Origin: Pseudoduganella guangdongensis
Lineage (GTDB): Bacteria > Pseudomonadota > Gammaproteobacteria > Burkholderiales > Burkholderiaceae_D
Reading direction: 5' to 3'
Assembly: GCF_009857475.1 (NCBI RefSeq)
Contig: NZ_WWCJ01000002.1
Coordinates: forward strand, 1-64,000
DNA: 64,000 nt
Part shown: in pieces, positions 42,273 through 51,519 of the stretch
How the letters are laid out: the number at the start of each line of letters is the position of its first letter
Numbering within the stretch: position 1 is the first letter of the stretch
Translations under genes and position numbers: made by a program
The notes under the pieces: generated by a model
Seen by the model: the letters and a program-made list of their open reading frames with translations, nothing else
Database searches by the model: none
Told to the model about the DNA's origin: nothing

Positions 42273-43172
42273 ATGCAAACGATTACCCGCGCCATCCTGG
42301 CCTTAGCCGCAGCAATGGCCGTCCCGGCCCTGGCGTGGGCGAACCCCGGCAGCCAAACGGGCCAATGCCCCGCCGCCGCACTGCGCGCTGCCAAAGCCGC
42401 CACGTGGCAGGTGGCGGACGACGCGCGGCGCCAGGCGCTGGCCCTGGAAAGCCTGGCCTGCCTGCGTTCGCCCAGCCCGGTCGAGCGCGACGAGCTGGCC
42501 TTCGAGGCCCTGCAAGCCTGGATGCGCGCCGACAAGCTGGATACCGCCACCGTGCAGGAACTGCGCACGCGACTGAGCGCACAACTGACGGCGCCCGACC
42601 CGCAAGGTTTCGCGCGCCCCTTTGCCGCCCTGGTACTGGCCGATGTGGCGCGGGTTGACCGCGTCAAGCCCTACCTGACGCCGGAGCAACGCGCGCAACT
42701 GGTTGGCGTCGCCGCCGGCTACCTGCGCAGCGTGCGCGATTATCGCGGCTTCGATGAGAAGCAAGGCTGGCGCCACGGCGTGGCCCATGCCGCCGACATC
42801 ATGCTGCAGCTATCGCTCAATCCCGCCATGACGCGTTCCGAACACGAGCAGATGCTGGCCGCCATCGCCAGCCAGGTCACAGCGGCTGGAGAGCACTTCT
42901 ACCACTACGGCGAAGGCGAACGCCTGATGGCGCCGGTTTTCTACCTGTCGCGCGCAAAAACCATGGAATGCAGCGACTGGGACAACTGGTTCGCGACACT
43001 GGCCGCCAAGCCCGCAGCCGGCGGCACCAAGCAGGCGGCCCTGGCACGCAAACACAACCTGAACGCTTTCCTGCAGCCGCTATACATCAACATCAGCGAA
43101 AGCAAAGACGAAGCCCAACGCAACTGCCTGAAACCGCTGCTGCTGCGCACGCTGAGGCAAGCGGCCGAATGA
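42273..43172 (+). CDS. DUF2785 family exported protein
   Basis: Encodes 299 aa. The second of two adjacent ATGs (42273) is preferred for spacing from GGAGA. The signal peptide MQTITRAILALAAAMAVPALAWA is clear. The GWRHGVAHAADIMLQLSLNP segment is the DUF2785 hallmark, in a helical repeat fold. The function of the family is unknown. It overlaps the next gene by 4 bp and follows the SNF2 gene by 11 bp, so it belongs to the same predicted transcript. Being exported, it is unlikely to contact the SNF2 protein directly. Confidence 0.75.
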   Translation: MQTITRAILALAAAMAVPALAWANPGSQTGQCPAAALRAAKAATWQVADDARRQALALESLACLRSPSPVERDELAFEALQAWMRADKLDTATVQELRTRLSAQLTAPDPQGFARPFAALVLADVARVDRVKPYLTPEQRAQLVGVAAGYLRSVRDYRGFDEKQGWRHGVAHAADIMLQLSLNPAMTRSEHEQMLAAIASQVTAAGEHFYHYGEGERLMAPVFYLSRAKTMECSDWDNWFATLAAKPAAGGTKQAALARKHNLNAFLQPLYINISESKDEAQRNCLKPLLLRTLRQAAE

Positions 43173-43600
43173 ACGCCAGTCAGGCACTCGCCTTCATCGA
43201 ACTGCATGGCGTAGTGCTGGTGTCCGCGCGCGGCACCGTGCCCACCTTGACAGAGGCCATCGCCGGCGCGCCGATCAAGGGCAGCTGGTGGGGCCACCCG
43301 GAAGGCAAGCACATTTTTACCGTGCTCGGCGAGGTACAAGAACACGACGATATCCTGGTATGCCGCCTGCTGGCAGGCAAGCTGACTTTGGTGCATCGGC
43401 GCCTGTGGCCCGCCGTCGCCGTGCTGGCGCAAGCGCGCGCCCTGCCTGCCGCCGCCGCGGCGCGCGTGCGCCAGGTGCACACCGCCGGCGGCAAGCATGT
43501 CAACGAAGAAACGCCTTTCCCGCAATGGCTGCCGCCCGATGCGGCAACGGCAGCCGCAGCCCTCGACCCCGACCGGGCGCGGGCCGCTCTCGGCTTGTGA
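43169..43600 (+). CDS. Small protein of unknown function
   Basis: Encodes 143 aa. Its ATG overlaps the DUF2785 stop (ATGA). It has a compact alpha/beta look with the block IKGSWWGHPEGKHIFTVLGEV followed by DDILVCRLLAGKLTLVHRRLWP. I have a general impression of similar SWWxHP..IF proteins in other bacteria but cannot name the family. No signal peptide, so it is cytosolic. An alternative start elsewhere would not fit the overlap. Confidence 0.55.
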   Translation: MNASQALAFIELHGVVLVSARGTVPTLTEAIAGAPIKGSWWGHPEGKHIFTVLGEVQEHDDILVCRLLAGKLTLVHRRLWPAVAVLAQARALPAAAAARVRQVHTAGGKHVNEETPFPQWLPPDAATAAAALDPDRARAALGL

Positions 43601-43634
43601 TAATCTCGCACGCTGCACTACGAAGAGGTTGATT

Positions 43635-45572
43635 ATGATGAAGACCAAGATCGCTCTCGCCGCGATGATCCTGAGCTTGGCGTTCTCGCCAGTGGAAGCG
43701 GCGACGACGCAAAAGAAATCCGGCACACCGGCCAAAACCGCCGTGGCCAAAAAGAAGTCCGGCAAGAGCAGCAAGACCAGTAAATCGAGCAAGAGCAGCA
43801 AATCCGGCAAGTCCAGTAAAGCCAAGGGCAAAGCCGCCAGCGCCAGCAAATCCAAGGCAGAAAAAGCCAAGGCGGCAGTCGCCAGCAAGCCGCTGCCGGC
43901 GGAGCGCCGCCAGGACAAGTCCTTCGACAACCAGGCCAACCAATTCCTTGGCGCGCTGTGGCGCATCGACCCGGAAACCGCCATCTCGGTCGGCAAATAC
44001 GACACCGCCGCGCAACTGACCATCCCCGACGAGGAAACACGCGCGCAGCAACTCGCCTTCATCGACCAGTGGCTGGAAAAGTTCAACAAGATCGACGCCA
44101 GGCAGCTGTCGCCGAAACAGCGCACCGATCTGGGCCTGTTGCAGAACAAGCTCAATTCCGACCGCTGGTACCTGACTACCTTCCGCGAGTGGGAATGGAA
44201 CCCTGCGATGTACAACATCGCCAGTCCGATCGACTTCGTGCTCAACACCGAATATGCGGCCAAGCCGCAACGCCTGCGCACCCTGCTGCGCCGTATCGGC
44301 GGCGTGCCAGCCTATTACGAAGCAGCGCGCAACAGCATCAAAAATCCGACCCGCGAACACGTGCAGCTGGCCATCGCCCAGGCACCGGGAGTGCTGGCCG
44401 TGCTGGCCGACCTGGACAATCAGGCGCAGGATTCGATCCTGAACGAAAACGAAAAGACGCTGTTCGCGCAGCGCATCGTGGCGGCCAAGATGTCGGTGGA
44501 GGCCTATGCCGCCTGGCTCGGCGAGCTGGACAAATCGCAGGCCGTCAGCGGCGCACGCCCGTTCCGCATCGGCAAGGAGCTGTACGAGGCCAAATTCGGT
44601 TTCGACATCCAGTCCGGCAGCAATGCCGAACAAACCTACCAGAAAGCGCTGGCGACGCGCGAGCAGCTGCTGTCGAATATGGACCGCATTGCCGACGAGC
44701 TGTGGCCGAAATACCTGTCCGACAAGTCCAAGCCGTCCGACCGCTTCGCCAAGATCGGCATGATGATCGACAAGCTGTCGGCCAAGCACGTGTCGCGCGA
44801 AGAGTTCTTCCCCGAGATCCGGCGCCAGATCCCGCTGCTGCAGGATTGGGTCGTCAAGAATGACCTGCTGACGCTGGACGCGAACAAGCCGCTGGTGGTG
44901 CGCGAAACGCCGGCCTACCAGCGCGGCGTGGCCGGCGCCAGCATCGAAGCACCGGGCCCTTACCGCCCGCAAGACCGCACCTACTACAATGTAACGCCGC
45001 TGGACGATGTCGCGCCGGAGCAGGCCGAGTCCACCCTGCGCGAGTACAACCACTGGATCCTGCAGATCCTGAACATGCACGAGGCGATCCCGGGCCACTA
45101 TGCGCAGCTGGTGTACGCCAACAAATCGCCCTCGATCGTGAAGTCGATCTTCGGCAACGGCGCCATGGTGGAAGGCTGGGCGGTCTACAGCGAACGCATG
45201 ATGCTGGAATCCGGCTACGGCAATAACGAGCCTGAGATGTGGCTGATGTACTCAAAGTGGAACCTGCGCAGCGTTACCAACACCATCCTCGACTACAGCG
45301 TGCATGTGCTGGGGATGACGGAGCAGCAGGCCATCGACCTGTTGACGCGCCAGGCCTTCCAGACCCCGGCGGAGGCGAAAGAAAAATGGCGCCGCGCCAC
45401 GCTGACCTCGGTGCAGCTCACCAGCTACTTCTCCGGCTACTCGGAAATCATGGAGTTGCGCGAGCAGCGCCGCGCCGCTTTGGGCAGCAAGTTCTCGCTG
45501 AAAGACTTCCACGAAGACTTCCTCAGCTACGGCAGCGCACCTGTGCGCGTTATCAAAGAGCTCATGCAGTAA
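43635..45572 (+). CDS. Exported DUF885 metalloprotein (peptidase-like)
   Basis: Encodes 645 aa (ATG 43635; ATG 43638 is equally possible) with GAGG 7 nt upstream. Signal peptide 1-22 is followed by about 60 residues of Lys/Ser/Ala low complexity (KSSKTSKSSKSSKSGK...), a flexible basic linker. The rest is DUF885, with the zinc-like motif HEAIPGH at 482-488 and the conserved GAMVEGWAVYSERMMLE downstream that would supply the glutamate ligand. Such proteins are presumed carboxypeptidase-like zinc hydrolases. The basic linker may bind cell wall or DNA. It is the last gene of the plus-strand set. Confidence 0.85.
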   Translation: MMKTKIALAAMILSLAFSPVEAATTQKKSGTPAKTAVAKKKSGKSSKTSKSSKSSKSGKSSKAKGKAASASKSKAEKAKAAVASKPLPAERRQDKSFDNQANQFLGALWRIDPETAISVGKYDTAAQLTIPDEETRAQQLAFIDQWLEKFNKIDARQLSPKQRTDLGLLQNKLNSDRWYLTTFREWEWNPAMYNIASPIDFVLNTEYAAKPQRLRTLLRRIGGVPAYYEAARNSIKNPTREHVQLAIAQAPGVLAVLADLDNQAQDSILNENEKTLFAQRIVAAKMSVEAYAAWLGELDKSQAVSGARPFRIGKELYEAKFGFDIQSGSNAEQTYQKALATREQLLSNMDRIADELWPKYLSDKSKPSDRFAKIGMMIDKLSAKHVSREEFFPEIRRQIPLLQDWVVKNDLLTLDANKPLVVRETPAYQRGVAGASIEAPGPYRPQDRTYYNVTPLDDVAPEQAESTLREYNHWILQILNMHEAIPGHYAQLVYANKSPSIVKSIFGNGAMVEGWAVYSERMMLESGYGNNEPEMWLMYSKWNLRSVTNTILDYSVHVLGMTEQQAIDLLTRQAFQTPAEAKEKWRRATLTSVQLTSYFSGYSEIMELREQRRAALGSKFSLKDFHEDFLSYGSAPVRVIKELMQ

Positions 45573-45643
45573 TTGGTCTAGGCTGCTTCCACACCCCGCG
45601 CGCGGCGCGGGGCGATTCTGCTAACATGAATCAGGGAGTGGCC

Positions 45644-45979
45644 ATGACCATGCCGATCCAGTTTGACACAGCTCAATACATTAAACGCCTCGTTGAGGCA
45701 GGCATACCGCGCGCGCACGCGGAAGCACTTGCCGATGGACTTCAGATAGCCCTGAGCCAGCCCGTCGCCGGCGACGCCGATCTTGCCATCTGGCGCGCCG
45801 AAGTGCAGGCCATGTTTACGCACTTTGAGGTCGCAATGAAAGACTGGGTGCGTGACGAGATTGCGCGCTCCGAAGCCGAAATGAAGGCATGGATCATGGC
45901 CAAGCTCAGGCCGATTTACTGGTTGCTGGGCGTAGTAATCGTCCAGCAGACCATCATCCTGGCCAAGCTGTTCCTTTAG
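45644..45979 (+). CDS. Short coiled-coil protein with C-terminal membrane anchor (DUF1640-like)
   Basis: Encodes 111 aa from ATG 45644, with GGGAG 5 nt upstream; an ATG at 45626 gives six more residues. It resembles the 169-aa protein at 26190: N-terminal amphipathic helix, a shorter coiled coil (EVAMKDWVRDEIARSEAEMK), and a final YWLLGVVIVQQTIILAKLFL membrane segment. It lacks the hendecad repeats. Function unknown. Its stop overlaps that of the convergent tatC by 4 bp. Confidence 0.65.
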   Translation: MTMPIQFDTAQYIKRLVEAGIPRAHAEALADGLQIALSQPVAGDADLAIWRAEVQAMFTHFEVAMKDWVRDEIARSEAEMKAWIMAKLRPIYWLLGVVIVQQTIILAKLFL

Positions 45980-46734
45980 TCGGCCTTCTCTTCCGGCGCC
46001 GTGGTGGCGCGGACGAACATTGGCGACACCATCACACCAATCTCAAACAGCAGCCACATCGGGATCGCCAGCGCGAACTGGGAGACGATATCCGGCGGCG
46101 TCACGATCGCGGCGATCACGAAGGCGGCCACGATCACATAGCCGCGCCATTCCTTCAGCTTGGCCACGGACACCAGGCCCATGCGCACCAGCACCACCAC
46201 CACCACCGGCACTTCGAACGCGCAGCCGAAGGCCAGGCACATCGACATGACGAAATCGAGGTAGTTCTCGATATCCGGCATCACCGCAATCGATGACGGC
46301 GAGACCTGGTTGATGAAGGCGAACACCTTGCCGAACACCAGGAAGTAACAGAACGCCACGCCCGCCATGAACAAGCCCGAGGAGGCGATCACCAGCGGCG
46401 CGATCAGGCGCTTCTCATGCGTGTACAGGCCCGGCGCCACGAAGGCCCACATCTGGTACAGCACCCACGGCAACGACAGGATGAAGCCGAACAGCAGCGT
46501 CACCTTCATCGGCACCAGGAAGGGCGAGATCACGCTGGTCGCAATCATCTTCGAGCCGACCGGCATGGCCGCAATCATCGGCGCCGCGATCAGGTCATAG
46601 ATCTTGGAGGGGCCAAGGCCAAAGCCCAGCAGGGCCGTCATCACCGCAATGCCGATGCTGGCTTTGACCAGGCGGTCGCGCAGCTCAACCAGGTGGCTGA
46701 TGAATGTCTCTTCGGCGGGTTCTTGTTGACTCAT
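45976..46734 (-). CDS. tatC: Sec-independent protein translocase TatC
   Basis: Encodes 252 aa with six hydrophobic segments. The conserved N-terminal HLVELRDRLVKA and the FALVAP-like VAPGLYTHEK loop (residues near 95-105, recognition of the twin-arginine signal) are present. TatC is the receptor that binds the twin-Arg signal peptide with TatB. It follows tatB with no gap (tatB stop at 46735). Last gene of the minus-strand supercluster. Confidence 0.95.
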   Translation of the reverse strand: MSQQEPAEETFISHLVELRDRLVKASIGIAVMTALLGFGLGPSKIYDLIAAPMIAAMPVGSKMIATSVISPFLVPMKVTLLFGFILSLPWVLYQMWAFVAPGLYTHEKRLIAPLVIASSGLFMAGVAFCYFLVFGKVFAFINQVSPSSIAVMPDIENYLDFVMSMCLAFGCAFEVPVVVVVLVRMGLVSVAKLKEWRGYVIVAAFVIAAIVTPPDIVSQFALAIPMWLLFEIGVMVSPMFVRATTAPEEKAD

Positions 46735-47235
46735 TTAGAAAAACGATGCGGTTTTGCGGCTGCCGGGACGGTGGCGCTTCATGCGCGCCGCACCGGAGAT
46801 CACGTGGGAGCGGACGCCGGCCTGCTGCTTGTACCACAGCGGCACCGCGGAAGAACGCACCACGCGCTTCCGGCGGAAGTCCTTGGCCTTGCGGGCCATG
46901 TCGTCGGTGGAAGGGGTATACAGGTCCAGCGCCGGCGCGGCGGAAGGATCGTCGTTGCGGAAAGCCGCTTCCACTTCCGCGATATCCTTGCCGATGGAGT
47001 TATCCATCTCGTCCTTGAAGGTGCTGGCGGCTTCTTCCGCCTGCTTGCGCAGGTTCTTCAGCTCTTCCAGCTCCATCTCGCGCGAGACTTCGGATTTGAC
47101 GTCGTGCAGGTAGCGCTGGGCGCGACCGTACAGCGTCCCGGCCATGCGCGCCACCTTGGGCAGCTTTTCCGGACCGATAACGACCAGGGCCACTACCCCG
47201 ATAACGGCAATTTTGGTAAGACCGAGGTCGATCAT
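46735..47235 (-). CDS. tatB: Sec-independent protein translocase TatB
   Basis: Encodes 166 aa. N-terminal membrane helix MIDLGLTKIAVIGVVALVVI followed by the GPEKLP hinge and an amphipathic helix, then an acidic, poorly conserved tail. With TatC it forms the signal-peptide receptor. It lies between tatA (6 bp) and tatC (0 bp) in the usual order. Confidence 0.94.
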   Translation of the reverse strand: MIDLGLTKIAVIGVVALVVIGPEKLPKVARMAGTLYGRAQRYLHDVKSEVSREMELEELKNLRKQAEEAASTFKDEMDNSIGKDIAEVEAAFRNDDPSAAPALDLYTPSTDDMARKAKDFRRKRVVRSSAVPLWYKQQAGVRSHVISGAARMKRHRPGSRKTASFF

Positions 47236-47241
47236 TTCAGC

Positions 47242-47478
47242 TTACTGCTTGGTCTTTTCCTTGGCGTCGACTTCGATCGTGCCTTTGTCGGTCACCTGGG
47301 CGGCAGGCGGAGCCGGCTGGGCAGCCTTCTCTTCCTCTTCCGAGCCCTTCACGCCATCCTTGAAGCCCTTGACGGCTTTGCCCAGGTCGGAACCGATATT
47401 GCCCAGCTTCTTGGTGCCGAATACCAGCATGACGACTACCAGGACGATCAGCCAGTGCCAAATGCTCATAGAACCCAT
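47242..47478 (-). CDS. tatA: Sec-independent protein translocase TatA
   Basis: Encodes 78 aa from ATG 47478 (AGGGG 7 nt upstream); starting at the fourth residue (MSIWHWLIV) is equally common in the family. Membrane helix, then [20 protein letters not shown] amphipathic helix with the conserved FG, then a polar tail. It forms the variable pore. First gene of tatABC, 73 bp after hinT. Confidence 0.94.
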   Translation of the reverse strand: MGSMSIWHWLIVLVVVMLVFGTKKLGNIGSDLGKAVKGFKDGVKGSEEEEKAAQPAPPAAQVTDKGTIEVDAKEKTKQ

Positions 47479-47551
47479 TACAAAACCCCTAAAAAAATCA
47501 TTCGTTTGGACAGTATACGCGAAGCGCGCCTGTCATGTGCTTGTCATAATC

Positions 47552-47926
47552 TCAAGTCCGCATGCCGCGCCAGGGACGCGGGCCACCAACCAGGTGCATA
47601 TGCAAGTGGTACACCTCCTGGCCGCCATCCGGACCGCTGTTGATCAGGGTCTTGTAGCCGCGCGTCGGTGTGCCATCGGCTTCATAGGCCACGGCGATAT
47701 TATGTTGTTCAGCCAGTTGCGGCACCAGCGTCAGCATTTTGCCCAGCAGGGGCGCGTGCTCCGGCGTGCAGTCGGACAAGGTCGACAGGTGCAGCTTAGG
47801 GATGATGAGCAAGTGTACCGGTGCCGCCGGGTTGATGTCCTTAAACACCATCAAGTCATCGTCTTCATGTACCACGGTCGAGGGGATCTGTTTTGCTGCA
47901 ATCTTGCAGAACAGGCAATTTTCCAC
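47552..47926 (-). CDS. hinT: Histidine triad (HIT) nucleoside phosphoramidase HinT
   Basis: Encodes 124 aa. The HIT motif HLHMHL is present near residue 106, with an upstream CLFCKIAAKQIPS typical of HinT. It hydrolyses AMP-lysine/AMP-phosphoramidates in the cytosol. It is 2 bp from hisE and 73 bp from tatA, in the order usually seen in Burkholderiales (hisI-hisE-hinT-tatABC). Confidence 0.92.
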   Translation of the reverse strand: MENCLFCKIAAKQIPSTVVHEDDDLMVFKDINPAAPVHLLIIPKLHLSTLSDCTPEHAPLLGKMLTLVPQLAEQHNIAVAYEADGTPTRGYKTLINSGPDGGQEVYHLHMHLVGGPRPWRGMRT

Positions 47927-47928
47927 GT

Positions 47929-48258
47929 TTAATCCTTACGAGATGCTTTTTCTTCCAGGCCGGACAAGCCTTCGCGGCGTGCCAACTCATCTAGTACTTG
48001 CTGCGGCGTCAAACCGAATTGCGCCAGCAGCACTAGCGAATGGAACCACAGGTCGGCACATTCGTACAGTACTTTCGACGCGTCGCCGCTGACACGGGCG
48101 TCTTTGGCGGCCATCACGGTTTCGGTGGCTTCTTCGCCGATCTTCTTCAGGATCGCATCGTCGCCCTTGGCAAACAGCTTGGCCACGTAGGAGGACGACG
48201 GGTCGCCGCCCTTGCGCGCTTCGATGGTGGCCGCTACGCGGTCCAGTACATTGCTCAT
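47929..48258 (-). CDS. hisE: Phosphoribosyl-ATP diphosphatase
   Basis: Encodes 109 aa, a standalone HisE. Releases PPi from phosphoribosyl-ATP, step 2 of histidine synthesis. The conserved [25 protein letters not shown] segment carries the metal-binding acidic residues, and [15 protein letters not shown] is the second metal helix. The start overlaps the hisI stop (ATGA), giving coupled translation of steps 2 and 3. Confidence 0.94.
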   Translation of the reverse strand: MSNVLDRVAATIEARKGGDPSSSYVAKLFAKGDDAILKKIGEEATETVMAAKDARVSGDASKVLYECADLWFHSLVLLAQFGLTPQQVLDELARREGLSGLEEKASRKD

Positions 48259-48680
48259 TTCTTAGCTTCCGCGTAAATCTCTTCGGGGTCTTTTAATACC
48301 GGCTCGGTGTTCTGCCAGTCGCCGTTTTCAAACTTGTTGAAGAAGCAGGAGTGGCGCCCGGTATGGCAGGCGATATCGCCTGCCTGCTCGATTTTCAGCA
48401 GCACCACGTCTTCGTCGCAGTCGAGGCGGATCTCCAGCACCTTCTGCACGTGGCCGGACTCCTCGCCCTTATGCCACAGCTTCTTGCGCGAACGGCTCCA
48501 GTAGACGGCCTCGCCCAGCTCCACGGTCTTGTAGAGCGCGTCACGGTTCATCCAGGCGAACATCAGCACGTCGTTACTGCCGGCTTCCTGCGCGATCACC
48601 GGCACCAGGCCGTGTTCGTCCCACTTCACCCTGTTCAGCCATTTGGCTTTGGCGACTTGCGCTGCAATTGCGGTAGCCAT
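48255..48680 (-). CDS. hisI: Phosphoribosyl-AMP cyclohydrolase
   Basis: Encodes 141 aa from ATG 48680; a longer frame upstream belongs to hisF out of frame. Step 3 of histidine synthesis. Zinc/magnesium motifs [11 protein letters not shown] and the [14 protein letters not shown]ys pair are intact. Monofunctional, unlike the E. coli HisIE fusion, and followed at once by hisE. 17 bp after hisF. Confidence 0.95.
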   Translation of the reverse strand: MATAIAAQVAKAKWLNRVKWDEHGLVPVIAQEAGSNDVLMFAWMNRDALYKTVELGEAVYWSRSRKKLWHKGEESGHVQKVLEIRLDCDEDVVLLKIEQAGDIACHTGRHSCFFNKFENGDWQNTEPVLKDPEEIYAEAKK

Positions 48681-48697
48681 TGTGTGTTCCCCGAAGT

Positions 48698-49459
48698 TTA
48701 AGAAAGGCGCACGGGAATCCCCTGCGCCGCCATGAATTGCTTGGCCTCCTGCACGGTGTGCTGGCCGTAGTGGAAGATGCTGGCCGCCAGCACCGCGTCG
48801 GCATGACCGAGCTTGATGCCGTCCGCCAGGTCCTGCAGGCCGCCCACGCCGCCCGAGGCGATCACGGGAATGCTGACCGCATCGCTCACGGCACGCGTCA
48901 GGCCCAGGTCGAAGCCGGACTTGGTGCCGTCGCGGTCCATGCTGGTCAGCAGCAGCTCGCCGGCGCCCAGTTCGGCCATCTTCTGCGCCCACGCCACCGC
49001 ATCGAGCCCGGTCGCGTTGCGGCCGCCGTGGGTAAACACTTCCCACTTGCCGGGTGCGACGTTCTTGGCGTCGATCGCCACCACGATGCACTGGCTGCCG
49101 TGCTTCTGCGAGGCCTCGTACACCAGCTGCGGGTTGGTGACGGCGGTGGTGTTCATGCTCACCTTGTCGGCGCCGGCGTTCAGCAGGCGGCGCACGTCCT
49201 CCACTTTGCGCACGCCGCCGCCCACCGTCAGCGGGATGAAGACTTGCGAGGCCACCGCTTCGATGATGTGCAGGATCAGGTCGCGGTTGTCGCTCGAGGC
49301 GGTGATGTCGAGGAAGGTCAGTTCGTCGGCGCCCTGCTCGTCATAGCGGCGGGCGATTTCCACCGGGTCGCCGGCGTCGCGCAGCTCGGTGAAGTTGACC
49401 CCTTTCACCACGCGGCCATCGGTCACGTCGAGGCAGGGGATGATGCGTTTAGCAAGCAT
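48698..49459 (-). CDS. hisF: Imidazole glycerol phosphate synthase, cyclase subunit
   Basis: Encodes 253 aa, a (beta/alpha)8 barrel. Start [12 protein letters not shown] carries the catalytic Asp11, with the second Asp in [10 protein letters not shown]. Pairs with HisH to convert PRFAR plus ammonia to imidazole glycerol phosphate and AICAR. Next to hisA, its evolutionary relative, 5 bp apart. Confidence 0.97.
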   Translation of the reverse strand: MLAKRIIPCLDVTDGRVVKGVNFTELRDAGDPVEIARRYDEQGADELTFLDITASSDNRDLILHIIEAVASQVFIPLTVGGGVRKVEDVRRLLNAGADKVSMNTTAVTNPQLVYEASQKHGSQCIVVAIDAKNVAPGKWEVFTHGGRNATGLDAVAWAQKMAELGAGELLLTSMDRDGTKSGFDLGLTRAVSDAVSIPVIASGGVGGLQDLADGIKLGHADAVLAASIFHYGQHTVQEAKQFMAAQGIPVRLS

Positions 49460-49464
49460 AGCGG

Positions 49465-50229
49465 TTACTCGGAGAGTTCATCGGCGCGTTCCTGCGCCGA
49501 AGCCAGGTCGATCGTGCCTTCATAAATGGAGCGGCCGCAGATGACGCCTTCGATACCCTCGTCCTGCACCGCGCACAGGGCTTCCACATCCGCGATGGTG
49601 TGCAGGCCGCCGGAGGCGATGATCGGGATGCGCACCGCTTGCGCCAGGCGCACGGTGGCTTCGATATTCACGCCGCCCATCATGCCGTCGCGGCCGATGT
49701 CGGTGTAGACGATGGACTCGACGCCGTAGCCTTCGAATTTTTGCGCCAGGTCGATCACTTCGTGGCCGGACATTTTGCTCCAGCCGTCGGTCGCCACCTT
49801 GCCGTCCTTGGCGTCCAGGCCGACGATGATGGCGCCCGGGAAGGCGCCGCAGGCATCCTGCAGGAAGCCGGGGTTCTTCACGGCGGCGGTGCCGACGATG
49901 ATGTAGCTGATGCCGTCATCGAGGTAGCGCTCGATGGTGTCCAGGTCGCGGATGCCGCCGCCCAGCTGCACCGGGATCTCGGGCAGGTCGAATTCGGCGG
50001 CGTAGTCTTGCACCGCCTTGACGATGGCCTTGACTGCGGCTTCGTTTTTGGGCTTGCCGGCAAAGGCACCGTTCAAGTCCACCAGGTGCAGGCGACGCGC
50101 GCCTTGCTCCAGCCAATGTCGCGCCATCTTGCCCGGGTCGTCGGAGAAGACGGTGGCATTTTCCATATCGCCTTGTTTCAGGCGAACGCAGTGACCATCC
50201 TTCAGGTCGATAGCAGGAATGAGCAGCAT
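49465..50229 (-). CDS. hisA: Phosphoribosylformimino-AICAR-phosphate isomerase (HisA)
   Basis: Encodes 254 aa, an isomerase barrel: [20 protein letters not shown] (Asp8 catalytic), [19 protein letters not shown], and [12 protein letters not shown] (second Asp). Step 4 of the pathway. The start ATG at 50229 is fixed by the family N-terminus; the open frame upstream is spurious. 16 bp separate it from hisH. Confidence 0.96.
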   Translation of the reverse strand: MLLIPAIDLKDGHCVRLKQGDMENATVFSDDPGKMARHWLEQGARRLHLVDLNGAFAGKPKNEAAVKAIVKAVQDYAAEFDLPEIPVQLGGGIRDLDTIERYLDDGISYIIVGTAAVKNPGFLQDACGAFPGAIIVGLDAKDGKVATDGWSKMSGHEVIDLAQKFEGYGVESIVYTDIGRDGMMGGVNIEATVRLAQAVRIPIIASGGLHTIADVEALCAVQDEGIEGVICGRSIYEGTIDLASAQERADELSE

Positions 50230-50245
50230 GATATTGTTCTTGAGG

Positions 50246-50887
50246 TTAAGGGTTCCAGTGGATGAAATTTTTGTACAGCTGGAGGCCGGTGGCGGCGCTC
50301 TTTTCGGGGTGGAACTGTGTGGCAAAAATATTGTCGCGGGCGACAGCGCAGCAGAAGGGCTGGCCATACACGGTCTCCGCCGCGCTGTGCGCCGCGTCCG
50401 CCGGCTGCGCGTAGTAGCTGTGCACGAAATAGAACCAGGCGTGGTCGGGAATGCCTTCCCACATCGCATGGGGCGCACGCTGGCGCACCTGATTCCAGCC
50501 CATCTGCGGTACTTTGAAACGCGAACCGTCTTCCTGCAGCATGCCGTCGAGCTGGAAGCGCACCACCTTGCCCGGCAACAGGCCCAGGCCCGGCGTATTG
50601 CCGCCTTCCTCGCTCACGTCAAACAGCATTTGCTCGCCTACGCACACGCCCAGCATCGGCTTGCTTGCCGCGGCGCGCAGCAGCGCGTCGCGCACGCCGG
50701 ATTCGTTCAGGCTGCGCATGCAGTCGCGCATGGCGCCCTGGCCGGGCAGCACGATGCGTTCGGCCGCATCGATGGCGGCGGGGTCGCCGGAAATCAGCAC
50801 GTCGGCTTCGGGCGCGACCGCGCGCAATGCCTGCGCCACCGAGCGCAGGTTACCCATGCCGTAATCGACTACTACGATTTTTTTCAT
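50246..50887 (-). CDS. hisH: Imidazole glycerol phosphate synthase, glutaminase subunit
   Basis: Encodes 213 aa, class I glutamine amidotransferase. Catalytic Cys in [11 protein letters not shown] and the His/Glu pair in [12 protein letters not shown]. Delivers ammonia to HisF. Starts [18 protein letters not shown], the family pattern. 21 bp after hisB. Confidence 0.96.
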   Translation of the reverse strand: MKKIVVVDYGMGNLRSVAQALRAVAPEADVLISGDPAAIDAAERIVLPGQGAMRDCMRSLNESGVRDALLRAAASKPMLGVCVGEQMLFDVSEEGGNTPGLGLLPGKVVRFQLDGMLQEDGSRFKVPQMGWNQVRQRAPHAMWEGIPDHAWFYFVHSYYAQPADAAHSAAETVYGQPFCCAVARDNIFATQFHPEKSAATGLQLYKNFIHWNP

Positions 50888-50908
50888 GTCAGTCAGCCGT
50901 AGTGTGGT

Positions 50909-51499
50909 TTACAGGCTTCCTTTGGTGGACGGGATGGTCCCGGCGGCACGCGGATCCAGCTCGGTGGCCATGCGCAACGCGCGGCCGAAAGCCTTGAACA
51001 CGGTTTCGCACTGGTGGTGCGCGTTGGTGCCGCGCAAGTTGTCGATGTGCAGCGTGACGCCGGCGTGGTTGACGAAGCCGCGGAAGAACTCCAGGGTCAG
51101 GTCCACGTCGAAGCCGCCGATCATCGCGCGCGTGAAGGGGATGTGGTACTCGATGCCCGGGCGGCCGGAAAAGTCGATCACCACGCGCGACAGCGCTTCA
51201 TCCAGCGGCACATAGGCGTGGCCATAGCGGCGGATGCCTTTCTTGTCGCCGACGGCCTTGGCAAACGCCATGCCGAGCGTGATGCCCACGTCTTCCACCG
51301 TGTGGTGGTTGTCGATATGGGTGTCGCCGGTGGCTTCGATGTCCAGGTCGATCAGCCCGTGGCGGGCGATCTGGTCCAGCATATGGTCGAGGAAAGGCAC
51401 GCCCGTGTTCAGCTTGGGGGCGCCGGTGCCATCGAGGTTGATGGCAACGCGGACCTGGGTCTCGCTGGTGTTGCGAGTGATTTCTGCGGTGCGGTTCAT
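50909..51499 (-). CDS. hisB: Imidazoleglycerol-phosphate dehydratase
   Basis: Encodes 196 aa, the monofunctional form; the phosphatase half found in E. coli HisB is absent, so histidinol phosphatase must be encoded elsewhere. Metal-binding [12 protein letters not shown] and [14 protein letters not shown] motifs are intact. Step 6 of the pathway. 20 bp after hisC. Confidence 0.96.
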   Translation of the reverse strand: MNRTAEITRNTSETQVRVAINLDGTGAPKLNTGVPFLDHMLDQIARHGLIDLDIEATGDTHIDNHHTVEDVGITLGMAFAKAVGDKKGIRRYGHAYVPLDEALSRVVIDFSGRPGIEYHIPFTRAMIGGFDVDLTLEFFRGFVNHAGVTLHIDNLRGTNAHHQCETVFKAFGRALRMATELDPRAAGTIPSTKGSL

Positions 51500-51519
51500 G
51501 GAAAGCTCTTGGGTTTCGC

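Noticed and set aside
47479..47551. TATACT at 47512-47517 as a tatA promoter
   Set aside because: No -35 at a workable distance was found.
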